A stretch of DNA of 7,191 nt, from assembly GCA_017435185.1 (NCBI GenBank), contig JAFSFN010000159.1, forward strand, positions 1 to 7,191, in the 5' to 3' direction. Every line of letters starts with the position of its first letter. Position 1 is the first letter of the stretch. Positions 1-5,946 of this stretch are shown one piece after another. A model generated the notes under the pieces. That model worked only from the letters and a program-made list of their open reading frames with translations. It searched no databases and had not been told where the DNA came from. The translations under genes were made by a program, and so were the position numbers. Origin of the DNA: Clostridia bacterium (lineage in GTDB: Bacteria > Bacillota > Clostridia > Christensenellales > CAG-138).

Positions 1-680
1 CAAGAAAGCATTATTTTTGTCATTTCTTCTCTACGAGTTGCCCTATATTCACATTCAAATTTATTCACTTGCAATGATTCCTCATCATCAACGATATACT
101 GAATTAGTTTATAGTTATCATCATTCCACTCCCATGTTTGAAATGAAACTCTTTGTCCTTTATCTGTTTTATGGATATATGGCGGAGAATATGGTGGTCT
201 TTCCATCAACAAACTATCATAATCTCTGATACTCGCAACAAATATTCCATTTTCTTTAATTTGATTAACAATGCTCTTAATTGCCGATTCCAGATCAGTA
301 CTTGTCAGCATATGTGGTAGTGCATTATCCATAGCAATAACAATGTCAAACTTCTCTGTAAATGTATCTGATAATGAACAGAAATTAGCCTGCTTAAAGC
401 AAATTTCTACATTATTTGCTTTTGCTCTTTTTTCTGCTTCGATAAGTTCGCCAGCACTTAAATCAGACGCCGTAACATTATATCCAAGTGAAGCAATACC
501 GATTGCCTGCGTTCCGATTCCACAGGCACAATCCAGAATATGTGCAGATTTGTCAAAGCCATTATCCACAAAAAGTCTGTCCAGAATGGCCGCTTGTTCC
601 TGTGTGGTAGATTGCCAATCAAGAAATAATTTATCATATTGAGTTGCTAAACTATCATAAAAAGTTTGTATTATACTCAT
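1..680 (-). CDS. Class I SAM-dependent methyltransferase (3' end outside window)
   Basis: About 226 residues are visible; the C-terminus lies beyond the left edge. Seen: an N-terminal helix with YDSLATQYDKLF (residues 8-19), SAM motif I DCACGIGTQ (50-58), an acidic residue after beta-strand 2 (D73 in TASDLS), and a motif MDNALPHM (117-124) resembling that of glycine/sarcosine N-methyltransferase-like enzymes. These mark a Rossmann-fold methyltransferase; the acceptor substrate cannot be told. I chose ATG 678-680 because AGGGA sits about 8 nt upstream; the in-frame ATG at 687-689 directly abuts that AGGG and would lack a usable ribosome site. The gene is visibly richer in A+T, with AAT, AAA, ATT and GAT codons, than the other genes here, which suggests transfer. 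I recall similar methyltransferases near mobile resistance clusters of Firmicutes, but cannot verify that from the sequence. Confidence 0.88.
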   Translation of the reverse strand, partial: MSIIQTFYDSLATQYDKLFLDWQSTTQEQAAILDRLFVDNGFDKSAHILDCACGIGTQAIGIASLGYNVTASDLSAGELIEAEKRAKANNVEICFKQANFCSLSDTFTEKFDIVIAMDNALPHMLTSTDLESAIKSIVNQIKENGIFVASIRDYDSLLMERPPYSPPYIHKTDKGQRVSFQTWEWNDDNYKLIQYIVDDEESLQVNKFECEYRATRREEMTKIMLS

Positions 681-716
681 ATCATTCATCCCTACAAATT
701 CTTATTTATCGACTTG

Positions 717-725
717 ATTATAACA
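717..725 (-). promoter_or_regulatory. Extended -10 promoter of the methyltransferase gene
   Basis: The minus strand reads TGTTATAAT, a perfect TGn extended -10 followed by consensus TATAAT at 722-717. No good -35 hexamer is seen 16-18 bp upstream, as is common for extended -10 promoters. Transcription would start near 710, giving a leader of about 30 nt that contains the AGGG ribosome site. So the gene appears to carry its own promoter. Confidence 0.6.
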
Positions 726-741
726 TAAACTCAAAACTTTC

Positions 742-826
742 ACGAGATAGTGTCGCCGGTGATGGTTACGCCATTCAGGGATCAGGCTTGCTGCATAAAT
801 CATTGCCGGAAACGATTAAAAATTAG
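742..826 (+). pseudogene. 3' stump of an unidentified truncated gene
   Basis: The + strand is open from 644 to a TAG at 824-826. Only the last part looks like real protein: about 28 residues including AGDGYAIQGSGLLHKSLPE and ending TIKN. Codon choice (GCC GGT GAT GGT TAC GCC) resembles the window's resident genes rather than the A+T-rich methyltransferase. A strong terminator follows 12 bp after the stop, as expected at the true end of a gene. No start codon with a ribosome site precedes this part, and the sequence to its left is the methyltransferase promoter. I infer a 5'-truncated gene remnant. I do not recognise the family; it could also be chance. Confidence 0.4.
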
Positions 827-838
827 GGGCAGATAAAT

Positions 839-872
839 AAAAAACACAGCATCAGATGATGTTGTGTTTTTT
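839..872 (+). terminator. Rho-independent terminator behind the gene stump
   Basis: ACACA (844-848), a G-T wobble and CATC (850-853) pair with GATG (858-861) and TGTGT (863-867) around an AGAT loop. The stem is flanked by an A-run on the left and a T-run (867-872) on the right. It can work in both directions. Its position 12 bp after the TAG at 824-826 suggests it originally served the truncated gene. Confidence 0.75.
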
Positions 873-884
873 ATTTGGTTATCA

Positions 885-1010
885 TTGACAAAAAAGATAT
901 TCGCGTTATTACAGCGCTGCGGGCAAGCACCGCAAAAAGTTGGTAGCACAGCGAAGGCGTTGCAAGCGCGTTTACAAGCGAGCAGCCGCAGCAAGCGTGA
1001 CTTTTTGCGG
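885..1010. repeat. Non-coding element with long inverted arms
   Basis: An exact 11-bp inverted repeat, CCGCAAAAAGT at 930-940 and ACTTTTTGCGG at 1000-1010, encloses 59 bp rich in GCAAGC words (924, 962 and 991, with a variant at 974). A perfect -35 hexamer TTGACA (885-890) lies to the left, with only a weak -10 (TATTAC, 907-912). Short open frames cross it on both strands but have low-complexity, Ala/Arg/Gln-rich products and no ribosome site, so I do not call a gene. It could be a dispersed repeat of this genome or a small structured RNA; the window alone cannot decide. Confidence 0.4.
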
Positions 1011-1050
1011 AAAGGAGGAGCGACGGAACGGGTGAGAGATGATTTTTGAT

Positions 1051-1086
1051 AAAAAATCGTCGCGAACTAAGTGAAGTCCGCGACGA
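1051..1086 (-). terminator. Terminator of the radA-tRNA-Arg unit
   Basis: On the minus strand TCGTCGCG (1086-1079) pairs perfectly with CGCGACGA (1064-1057) around a 14-nt loop, followed by a run of six T (1056-1051). It begins 2 nt after the encoded CCA of the tRNA, so it closes the tRNA transcript and probably the whole leftward operon. Confidence 0.88.
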
Positions 1087-1088
1087 CG

Positions 1089-1165
1089 TGGCGTACCCGG
1101 CGCGATTCGAACGCGCGGCCTTCAGAGTCGGAGTCTGACACTCTATCCAGCTGAGCTACGGGTAC
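1089..1165 (-). tRNA. tRNA-Arg, anticodon CCG
   Basis: The minus strand folds as a full cloverleaf: acceptor GTACCCG/CGGGTAC, D-stem GCTC/GAGT (one G-U pair), anticodon stem TCAGA/TCTGA with loop CTCCGAC, T-stem GCGCG/CGCGC with loop TTCGAAT. Loop positions 34-36 are CCG, reading the arginine codon CGG. The discriminator base is G (1092) and CCA is encoded at 1091-1089. The gene lies 29 bp beyond the radA stop in the same direction, with no promoter or terminator visible between them, so it may be processed from the radA transcript. Confidence 0.95.
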
Positions 1166-1194
1166 TCATGTTTTCACAGTTTACCACAAGGCGG

Positions 1195-2535
1195 TCAATT
1201 ATGCAAAAGCATTTGAACGGTTTCGACAAGAGTCGCGGCTTGGGTTATTTTGACGCCGTCAGCCTTGGGTATGTTGTCGGTCTTGGGGATTATTATATTA
1301 TTGTAGCCAAGGCGAATGCACTCCTGGACACGCTTATCGGTGCGGCTGACGGAGCGTATCTCGCCCGTTAGAGATATTTCGCCGATTATGGCTGTGCTTG
1401 GCAAAAGAGGCTTGTCGGCAAGTGCGGAAGCGATGCACACGGCAGTCGCAAGGTCGCCTGCACGTTCTTCTATGCGTATGCCGCCGACTACATTTGTGTA
1501 TACATCTTTATCGTAGAGCTTGAGACCGACTTTCTTTTCAAGAACGGCCAAGAGAAGCATGAGTCTGCTTGAATCTATGCCTGCCGCCATGCGTCGGGGA
1601 TTATTAAAGGGTGACGGCGCAAGCAGGGTCTGTACTTCGACGAGCATGGGGCGTGTGCCTTCCATTATACAGGTGACGGCACAACCGGGTGCACTCTTTC
1701 CCGATACGAACATTTTCGATGGGTCTTTCACCTCTGTCATTCCCTTGTCGCACATTTCAAACACACCTATCTCATTGGTTGAGCCGAATCTGTTTTTTAC
1801 GGTGCGAAGCAGACGGAACGAGTCATGACGATCACCCTCGAAATAGAGAACTGTATCGACCATATGTTCAAGCACTCTGGGGCCGGCGATGGCGCCGTCC
1901 TTGGTAACATGACCCACTATGAACACGGTGTACCCCTCAGTCTTTGCAAGACGCGTGAGTGTGCCCGTCGCCTCACGCACCTGGGTAACACTTCCAGGTG
2001 CGCTCGAAACTGCCGAGCTGTACATGGTCTGTATCGAGTCGATTATTATAAACTCGGGCTTTATGCGGCTTATCTCCGCTTCAATGCCGTCGAGATTCGT
2101 TTCTGCAAGCAAAAGCATCGAGCCGCTAAGCGACAGCCTCTGTGCCCTTATTTTAAGCTGTGCTACAGATTCTTCGCCCGTTACATAGAGCACTTTTCCC
2201 TTTTCGCTCAAATTGGATGCCATCTGCATGAGCAGGGTCGATTTACCGATACCGGGGTCGCCGCCCAAAAGCACTGTTGAGCCTTTTACGGCACCGCCGC
2301 CCAGCACACGGTCAAGCTCGCCCAGGCCCGTGAGCTGACGCTGAGCGTGCGCTACTTCGACATCATCGAGCCTTTGGGCTTTTGCAAACGCAACTGCACT
2401 CTTTGATTTTTTATTTATGAGCGTTTCCTCTATCATTGTGTTCCAGCTTGAACACACCGGACACTGACCGAGCCATTTTCCGCTCTCATAGCCACATTCG
2501 CCGCAGACAAATACTGTTTTTTCGCCTTTTGCCAT
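1195..2535 (-). CDS. radA: DNA repair protein RadA (Sms)
   Basis: RadA is a cytoplasmic RecA-like ATPase that promotes branch migration and processing of recombination intermediates. The 446 residues match the family length of about 450. Seen: a zinc finger with C11, C14, C25 and C28; Walker A GGDPGIGKST (91-100); Walker B IIIDS (163-167); the RadA signature KNRFG (247-251); and a C-terminal Lon-protease-like domain from about 270, with GEISLTGEIR near its end. ATG 2533-2535 has GGAG 8 nt upstream and overlaps the stop of the preceding gene as TAATG, implying translational coupling. In many Firmicutes radA sits by clpC and disA; neither is visible here. Instead it lies between a membrane-anchored propeller gene and a tRNA gene. 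Confidence 0.97.
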   Translation of the reverse strand: MAKGEKTVFVCGECGYESGKWLGQCPVCSSWNTMIEETLINKKSKSAVAFAKAQRLDDVEVAHAQRQLTGLGELDRVLGGGAVKGSTVLLGGDPGIGKSTLLMQMASNLSEKGKVLYVTGEESVAQLKIRAQRLSLSGSMLLLAETNLDGIEAEISRIKPEFIIIDSIQTMYSSAVSSAPGSVTQVREATGTLTRLAKTEGYTVFIVGHVTKDGAIAGPRVLEHMVDTVLYFEGDRHDSFRLLRTVKNRFGSTNEIGVFEMCDKGMTEVKDPSKMFVSGKSAPGCAVTCIMEGTRPMLVEVQTLLAPSPFNNPRRMAAGIDSSRLMLLLAVLEKKVGLKLYDKDVYTNVVGGIRIEERAGDLATAVCIASALADKPLLPSTAIIGEISLTGEIRSVSRTDKRVQECIRLGYNNIIIPKTDNIPKADGVKITQAATLVETVQMLLHN

Positions 2536-3731
2536 TATGGTATCTCCACAAATTTCATTATGTCACGCTCTCGTGATGTAACATCCATCCAAATAACTTT
2601 ATTGTCCGACACGCCCAAAAACTGAGCTTTTTCATGTTCAGGTGTGACACGATAGGTCTCATCGGTTTCGAATATATACACCCAAAGTGCTTCATCCTTT
2701 GTATAAGCAAGGAAGTCCGCTTCCATGCCAAACTCAACAACGCCCTCGGCAATAACTTTTGCCTGAGTGCCGCTGTGCATATAGTAAAGTTTTGTATCTT
2801 CGCTGTGATGTGCATCGAGCCATGCCCAATTACCGTCAACACACTCCGGATCATGAACATAACCCGGCGCTTTGAATGTACTTACCGTGGACTGGGTCAT
2901 TGCTATTGAATATATGGTGCTGTTGACTTCTTCGCCGTCCACCACATCGCCCGCATCCGCCCACACGAGCAGGCCGTCACGCAATGACGGCAGACTCTGG
3001 CCGTAGATAGAGTTGCTGAACATCTGAACAACCGCCGTCTCCCTGCTTTCAAGATCGCAGACAAAGAGTTTATCCATGCGTGATCCTGTTCGTTCTATCC
3101 ATGCAAGATATTTTCCGTCAAGCATGAGTTCGGGCTGACCCGTGAACACTTCTTTTATAAGGACGGCTTCACCATATCCGTTTTTCATACTGCACGCCAT
3201 TATGTTGCCGCCGCCGTTTTTATGCGCATCAAAATATACGAGCCATTCACTGTTGAAGCGCGGGAAGAGCAAGTGGTCATTCACAGCCGCATAAGAAAGC
3301 GTTTCACCCACACGAGTATCAGGCTCATACATTATGAGCTTCTGCATCTCAACATCGGTGCCTATCAGCCTGCCTGCGGCAAATATGAGTTTGTCATTAT
3401 AGAAATACGGGTCTGCAAACCAGCGATAAGAAGTATAATCCGAAAACATTACTTCCTGCTGTTCCTCGTTAATATTAAAATACGCCATCGGATGCGGAGT
3501 AGGTGTCGGCGGCGCTGTCGGTGCAGGTGTCGGCGTGGGCACGAACGGGGCATGATAATCAACGCCTATAAGCGGAAGCAGCTTCGGAAGCGCAACATAT
3601 ACTATAAACAAGAGCAACAAAACCACACACAGCACAACTATTCCGAGCTGTATATGAGGACCCCACTTGCTTGTTTTGAACGAAAACCGCTTTCTGTATC
3701 TTTTGGGCGGTTTATATTTTCTGCTTTTCAT
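2535..3731 (-). CDS. Membrane-anchored predicted beta-propeller protein, function unknown
   Basis: The 398-residue protein starts with a strongly basic tail (residues 1-22), has one hydrophobic segment (about 28-50, LGIVVLCVVLLLLFIVYVAL) and a Pro/Thr linker PTPTPAPTAPPTPTP (65-79). The rest is rich in short beta-strand units of the type YLAWIER, LLVWADA, NWAWLDA, FLAYTKD and VIWMDV, repeating about every 40-50 residues from 105 to 398. This suggests a 6-7-bladed TolB-like propeller. The basic N-terminus favours the propeller facing outside the membrane. No catalytic motif is seen, so I assign no function; a sensory, scaffold or wall-binding role is possible. It is the first visible gene of the operon, and its stop overlaps the radA start. 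No other start is likely: an in-frame TAA lies four codons upstream and the next Met is at 82. Confidence 0.85.
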   Translation of the reverse strand: MKSRKYKPPKRYRKRFSFKTSKWGPHIQLGIVVLCVVLLLLFIVYVALPKLLPLIGVDYHAPFVPTPTPAPTAPPTPTPHPMAYFNINEEQQEVMFSDYTSYRWFADPYFYNDKLIFAAGRLIGTDVEMQKLIMYEPDTRVGETLSYAAVNDHLLFPRFNSEWLVYFDAHKNGGGNIMACSMKNGYGEAVLIKEVFTGQPELMLDGKYLAWIERTGSRMDKLFVCDLESRETAVVQMFSNSIYGQSLPSLRDGLLVWADAGDVVDGEEVNSTIYSIAMTQSTVSTFKAPGYVHDPECVDGNWAWLDAHHSEDTKLYYMHSGTQAKVIAEGVVEFGMEADFLAYTKDEALWVYIFETDETYRVTPEHEKAQFLGVSDNKVIWMDVTSRERDIMKFVEIP

Positions 3732-3739
3732 ACTTTCGT

Positions 3740-3769
3740 ATTATATCACACAATTACCTGCCATAGCAA
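3740..3769 (-). promoter_or_regulatory. Extended -10 promoter of the propeller-radA operon
   Basis: The minus strand has TGATATAAT, an extended -10 with consensus TATAAT at 3745-3740. An 18-bp spacer separates it from TTGCTA (3769-3764), a 4/6 match to the -35. Only 8 nt lie between the TATAAT and the ATG at 3731, so transcription should start within a few bases of the start codon. The mRNA would then have essentially no leader, and no Shine-Dalgarno site is seen. Confidence 0.65.
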
Positions 3770-3770
3770 T

Positions 3771-3809
3771 TTTACACAGATTTTACAAAGCCCTGATTCT
3801 GTTCTTACA
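3771..3809 (+). promoter_or_regulatory. Candidate PhoP box (11-bp direct repeats)
   Basis: Hexamers TTTACA (3771), TTTACA (3782), CTGATT (3793) and CTTACA (3804) lie exactly 11 bp apart. The first two sit in near-identical 11-mers, ATTTTACACAG and ATTTTACAAAG. Known: PhoP of Bacillus binds TT(A/C/T)A(C/T)A hexamers repeated every 11 bp, and PhoB-type regulators in general bind 11-bp direct repeats. Two units match fully, one by 5/6, and the third is poor. The site lies 72 bp before the start of a Na/Pi cotransporter gene and touches the -35 of the divergent operon, so it could activate one and affect the other. Confidence 0.5.
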
Positions 3810-3833
3810 TTGGTGCTGTATTGTTTTGTAATG

Positions 3834-3839
3834 TAAAAT
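3834..3839 (+). promoter_or_regulatory. Possible -10 of the Na/Pi cotransporter gene
   Basis: TAAAAT matches TATAAT at five of six positions and lies 24 bp after the PhoP-like repeats. There is no convincing -35 (TTGGTG at 3810-3815 is poor), which fits an activator-dependent promoter. Alternatives are TATTGT (3819-3824) and TAGTAT (3845-3850); the choice is uncertain. Confidence 0.3.
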
Positions 3840-3869
3840 TTATGTAGTATTTTGCGAAACTTTTGCATC

Positions 3870-3874
3870 AGGAG
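3870..3874 (+). promoter_or_regulatory. Ribosome binding site that sets the cotransporter start
   Basis: AGGAG stands 6 nt before ATG 3881. A longer frame beginning with TTG at 3863 would contain this site inside its coding part and has no site of its own, so ATG 3881 is the better start. Confidence 0.85.
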
Positions 3875-3880
3875 TATTTC

Positions 3881-5647
3881 ATGGAAACATTCGGCATTTT
3901 TAACATTATAACGCTTTTCGGCGGTCTTGCTTTCTTCCTTTTCGGCATGAACATAATGTCAACGGGTCTTGAGAAGATGGCAGGCGGCAAGTTTGAACAG
4001 ATACTCAAAAAAATGACTTCAAGCCGCTTCAAGAGCTTAATACTCGGTATACTTATAACCGTTGCCATACAGTCATCATCAGCATTAACTGTCATGCTTG
4101 TGGGTCTTGTCAACTCAGGCATAATGGAACTTGGCCAGACCATCGGCGTCATAATGGGTTCGAACATGGGCACAACACTCACCGCATGGCTTTTGAGTCT
4201 TATAGGAGTTGAGAGCAACAATATATTCCTCCAGCTTCTCAAGCCCGAATCGTTCGCTCCGATATTCGCATTCATCGGTATACTCTTTGTCATGCTTTCG
4301 AAAAATGATAAAAAGCGTGATATCGGCACTATATTCGTAGGTTTTTCCATACTCATGTTCGGCATGAACCTCATGAGCGACGCAGTCTCTCCCCTGGGGG
4401 ACATTCCTGAATTCCAGCAAGTACTCACCGCATTCAACAATCCGTTCCTCGGTGTTATAGTGGGTGCACTGTTCACCGGTCTTATTCAAAGTTCAGCCGC
4501 TTCGGTCGGTATTTTGCAGGCACTTTCGCTCACAGGCGGAATAACCTATTCAATGGCTATTCCGATAATCATGGGACAGAATATCGGCACTTGCGTAACT
4601 GCGCTCATCTCCGCAATCGGTGCCAACAAAAACGCAAAAAAAGTTGCACTCGTACATATTTACTTCAATGTTATCGGCACCGTTGTCTGCCTGATACTCT
4701 TCTACGGTCTTGATGCAATATTCCACTTCACATTTGCCGATGCGTTCGTACAGCCTTTTGATATTGCGGTCTGTCACAGCATATTCAACATATTCACAAC
4801 CCTGCTTCTGCTTCCGTTCACAAAACAGCTTGAATGGCTTGCACTCAACACCGGCAGTAAGAAAGGACAAGCTATCGAGAAAACAAAATTCCTTGATGAG
4901 CGTTTGCTCCAGACTCCCGCATTTGCCGTTCAGGAATGTCGCAACAAGACTGTCGAAATGGCACATCTTTCAAGAGAAGCCGTTGATGCGGCTATTCAGG
5001 CTGTGCACAAGTTTGACGAACGCCTTGCCGAAAAAGTCATCGACCTCGAAAACCAGGTTGACCGTTATGAGGACAAGCTCGGCACATACCTCGTTAAGTT
5101 AAGCAATAAAGACCTTTCCGATGCCGACAATAACGAAATAGCTCGCATACTTCACACAATAGGGCACTTTGAGCGCATGAGCGACCATGCAGTAAATATT
5201 CTCGACGCCGCCCAGGAGCTTCATACAAAAGGCATTTCCTTCTCGCAGGAAGCTCAGGAAGAGCTCAAAGTCATCGAAGCCGCACTCTACGAGGTTCTCG
5301 ACCTTACCGTTCGTTCATTTGAAGAAGGCGATATTGAGCTTGCCGCCAAAGTTGAGCCCCTGGAGCAGGTAATAGACGCACTTTCCGAACAGCTCAAAGC
5401 ACGCCACATAGCAAGATTGCAGCAGGGCTTGTGCACAATCGAGCTTGGCTTCATACATTCCGACCTGCTCAGCAACTATGAGCGCACATCCGACCAGTGC
5501 TCGAATGTTGCTGTCTGCACCATCCGCTTGAAGTCCGAAAAGTTCGACACCCATCGCTATCTGCGTGAACTCAAAACATCGGGCCAACCCCAGTTTGAAT
5601 CGGACTACAAGTCATATGCGGACAAGTACATGCTTCCAAAGAAATAA
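3881..5647 (+). CDS. Na/Pi cotransporter family protein with C-terminal PhoU-like domain
   Basis: The family imports phosphate by sodium symport across the cytoplasmic membrane, although some bacterial members act in phosphate export. From ATG 3881 the protein has 588 residues. Residues 1-315 are membrane helices in two inverted halves, each with the signature glutamine-serine motif: QSSSA (64-68) and QSSAA (203-207). FGMNIMS (21-27) and FGMNLMS (160-166) also recur between the halves. Residues about 350-560 form a helical PhoU-like domain with two metal-binding-type motifs, ERMSDHAVNI (431-440) and ERTSDQCSNV (534-543). Known: PhoU represses the Pho regulon and restrains phosphate uptake, so the fusion may gate the transporter. 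The gene is monocistronic, with PhoP-like repeats upstream and a terminator downstream. The transported ion and direction are inferred from the family only. Confidence 0.93.
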   Translation: METFGIFNIITLFGGLAFFLFGMNIMSTGLEKMAGGKFEQILKKMTSSRFKSLILGILITVAIQSSSALTVMLVGLVNSGIMELGQTIGVIMGSNMGTTLTAWLLSLIGVESNNIFLQLLKPESFAPIFAFIGILFVMLSKNDKKRDIGTIFVGFSILMFGMNLMSDAVSPLGDIPEFQQVLTAFNNPFLGVIVGALFTGLIQSSAASVGILQALSLTGGITYSMAIPIIMGQNIGTCVTALISAIGANKNAKKVALVHIYFNVIGTVVCLILFYGLDAIFHFTFADAFVQPFDIAVCHSIFNIFTTLLLLPFTKQLEWLALNTGSKKGQAIEKTKFLDERLLQTPAFAVQECRNKTVEMAHLSREAVDAAIQAVHKFDERLAEKVIDLENQVDRYEDKLGTYLVKLSNKDLSDADNNEIARILHTIGHFERMSDHAVNILDAAQELHTKGISFSQEAQEELKVIEAALYEVLDLTVRSFEEGDIELAAKVEPLEQVIDALSEQLKARHIARLQQGLCTIELGFIHSDLLSNYERTSDQCSNVAVCTIRLKSEKFDTHRYLRELKTSGQPQFESDYKSYADKYMLPKK

Positions 5648-5662
5648 AAAATTGTATAATTT

Positions 5663-5706
5663 AGGGGCTCTGCCCCTATAACCCCGGTCGCTTTTGAAAA
5701 AGCGAC
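5663..5706. repeat. Pair of REP-like hairpins
   Basis: Two perfect stem-loops stand in series: AGGGGC/GCCCCT (5663-5677, loop TCT) and GTCGCTTTT/AAAAGCGAC (5687-5706, loop GA). They fall between the cotransporter stop and its terminator. The shape, a GGGGC-TCT-GCCCC palindrome followed by a T/A-rich palindrome, resembles short intergenic palindromes common in Clostridia; this is from memory. No gene is present here. Confidence 0.5.
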
Positions 5707-5728
5707 GGAAAACCAAGAAAAAACAAAG

Positions 5729-5755
5729 GCTCCCTCTGCGAGGGAGCTGTTTTTT
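5729..5755 (+). terminator. Terminator of the Na/Pi cotransporter gene
   Basis: GCTCCCTC (5729-5736) pairs perfectly with GAGGGAGC (5740-5747) around a TGC loop, followed by TG and six T. An A-rich tract upstream could make it work weakly on the other strand too. Confidence 0.9.
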
Positions 5756-5781
5756 GTTCTGTATTTTACCAAAAGAAATTC

Positions 5782-5852
5782 GAAAGCGTTTAGGTTTTAA
5801 TAGCATTCAACAATACAAACAACTAGGAAGCGATTAGGCTATAATAGCATTC
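5782..5852. repeat. Imperfect 27-bp direct repeat
   Basis: Two copies, 5782-5808 and 5826-5852, share 23 of 27 bases and start 44 bp apart. The common core is TAATAGCATTC, preceded by AAGCG and TTAGG. The second copy contains TATAAT (5840-5845), but no -35 fits. The function is unknown; it may be a dispersed repeat unit or a protein-binding pair. Confidence 0.55.
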
Positions 5853-5945
5853 GGCGGCGTGTACGGCGAATGCGTGGAAGTAATTGCGAAGCAATTCTGA
5901 CTTATCATGGGCGAACGGCCATGCCAAAGGCATAGTTCGGCCATG
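5847..5945. other. Cluster of intergenic stem-loops, no gene
   Basis: Three stem-loops follow one another: GCATTCG/CGAATGC (5847-5873), AATTGC/GCAATT (5882-5896, loop GAA), and a long nested hairpin (5906-5945). In the last, CATGG pairs with CCATG, CGAAC with GTTCG and ATGCC with GGCAT, separated by small internal loops. A minus-strand frame of 83 codons crosses part of the cluster (5823-6074) but overlaps the ldhA end and is shaped by the palindromes, so I reject it as a gene. The region between the convergent cotransporter and ldhA genes holds only these repeats and terminators. Confidence 0.5.
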
Positions 5946-5946
5946 T

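Noticed and set aside
864..1049. 61-codon + strand frame (and an opposing 64-codon frame at 800-994) over the inverted-arm element
   Set aside because: The products are Ala/Arg/Gln-rich, run across the inverted repeat and lack a ribosome site; better read as non-coding repeat.
1089..1112. tRNA-Arg 3' end as an attachment site of an integrated element
   Set aside because: No second copy of the tRNA 3' end and no integrase gene lie in the window; a partner site could be outside it.
1825..2280. 151-codon + strand frame opposite radA
   Set aside because: Lies wholly over the RadA ATPase domain, which has all its motifs on the minus strand.
3222..3836. 204-codon + strand frame opposite the propeller gene
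   Set aside because: Antisense shadow with very Arg/Cys-rich composition from the Pro/Thr linker; the minus frame has clear protein features.
3868..4476. 202-codon minus-strand frame opposite the cotransporter gene
   Set aside because: Shadow of a well-supported membrane transporter gene; no ribosome site.
5840..5845. TATAAT on the + strand as a promoter for a small RNA through the stem-loop cluster
   Set aside because: No -35 and no TGn extension, and the hairpin at 5955-5979 has no T-run in the + direction.
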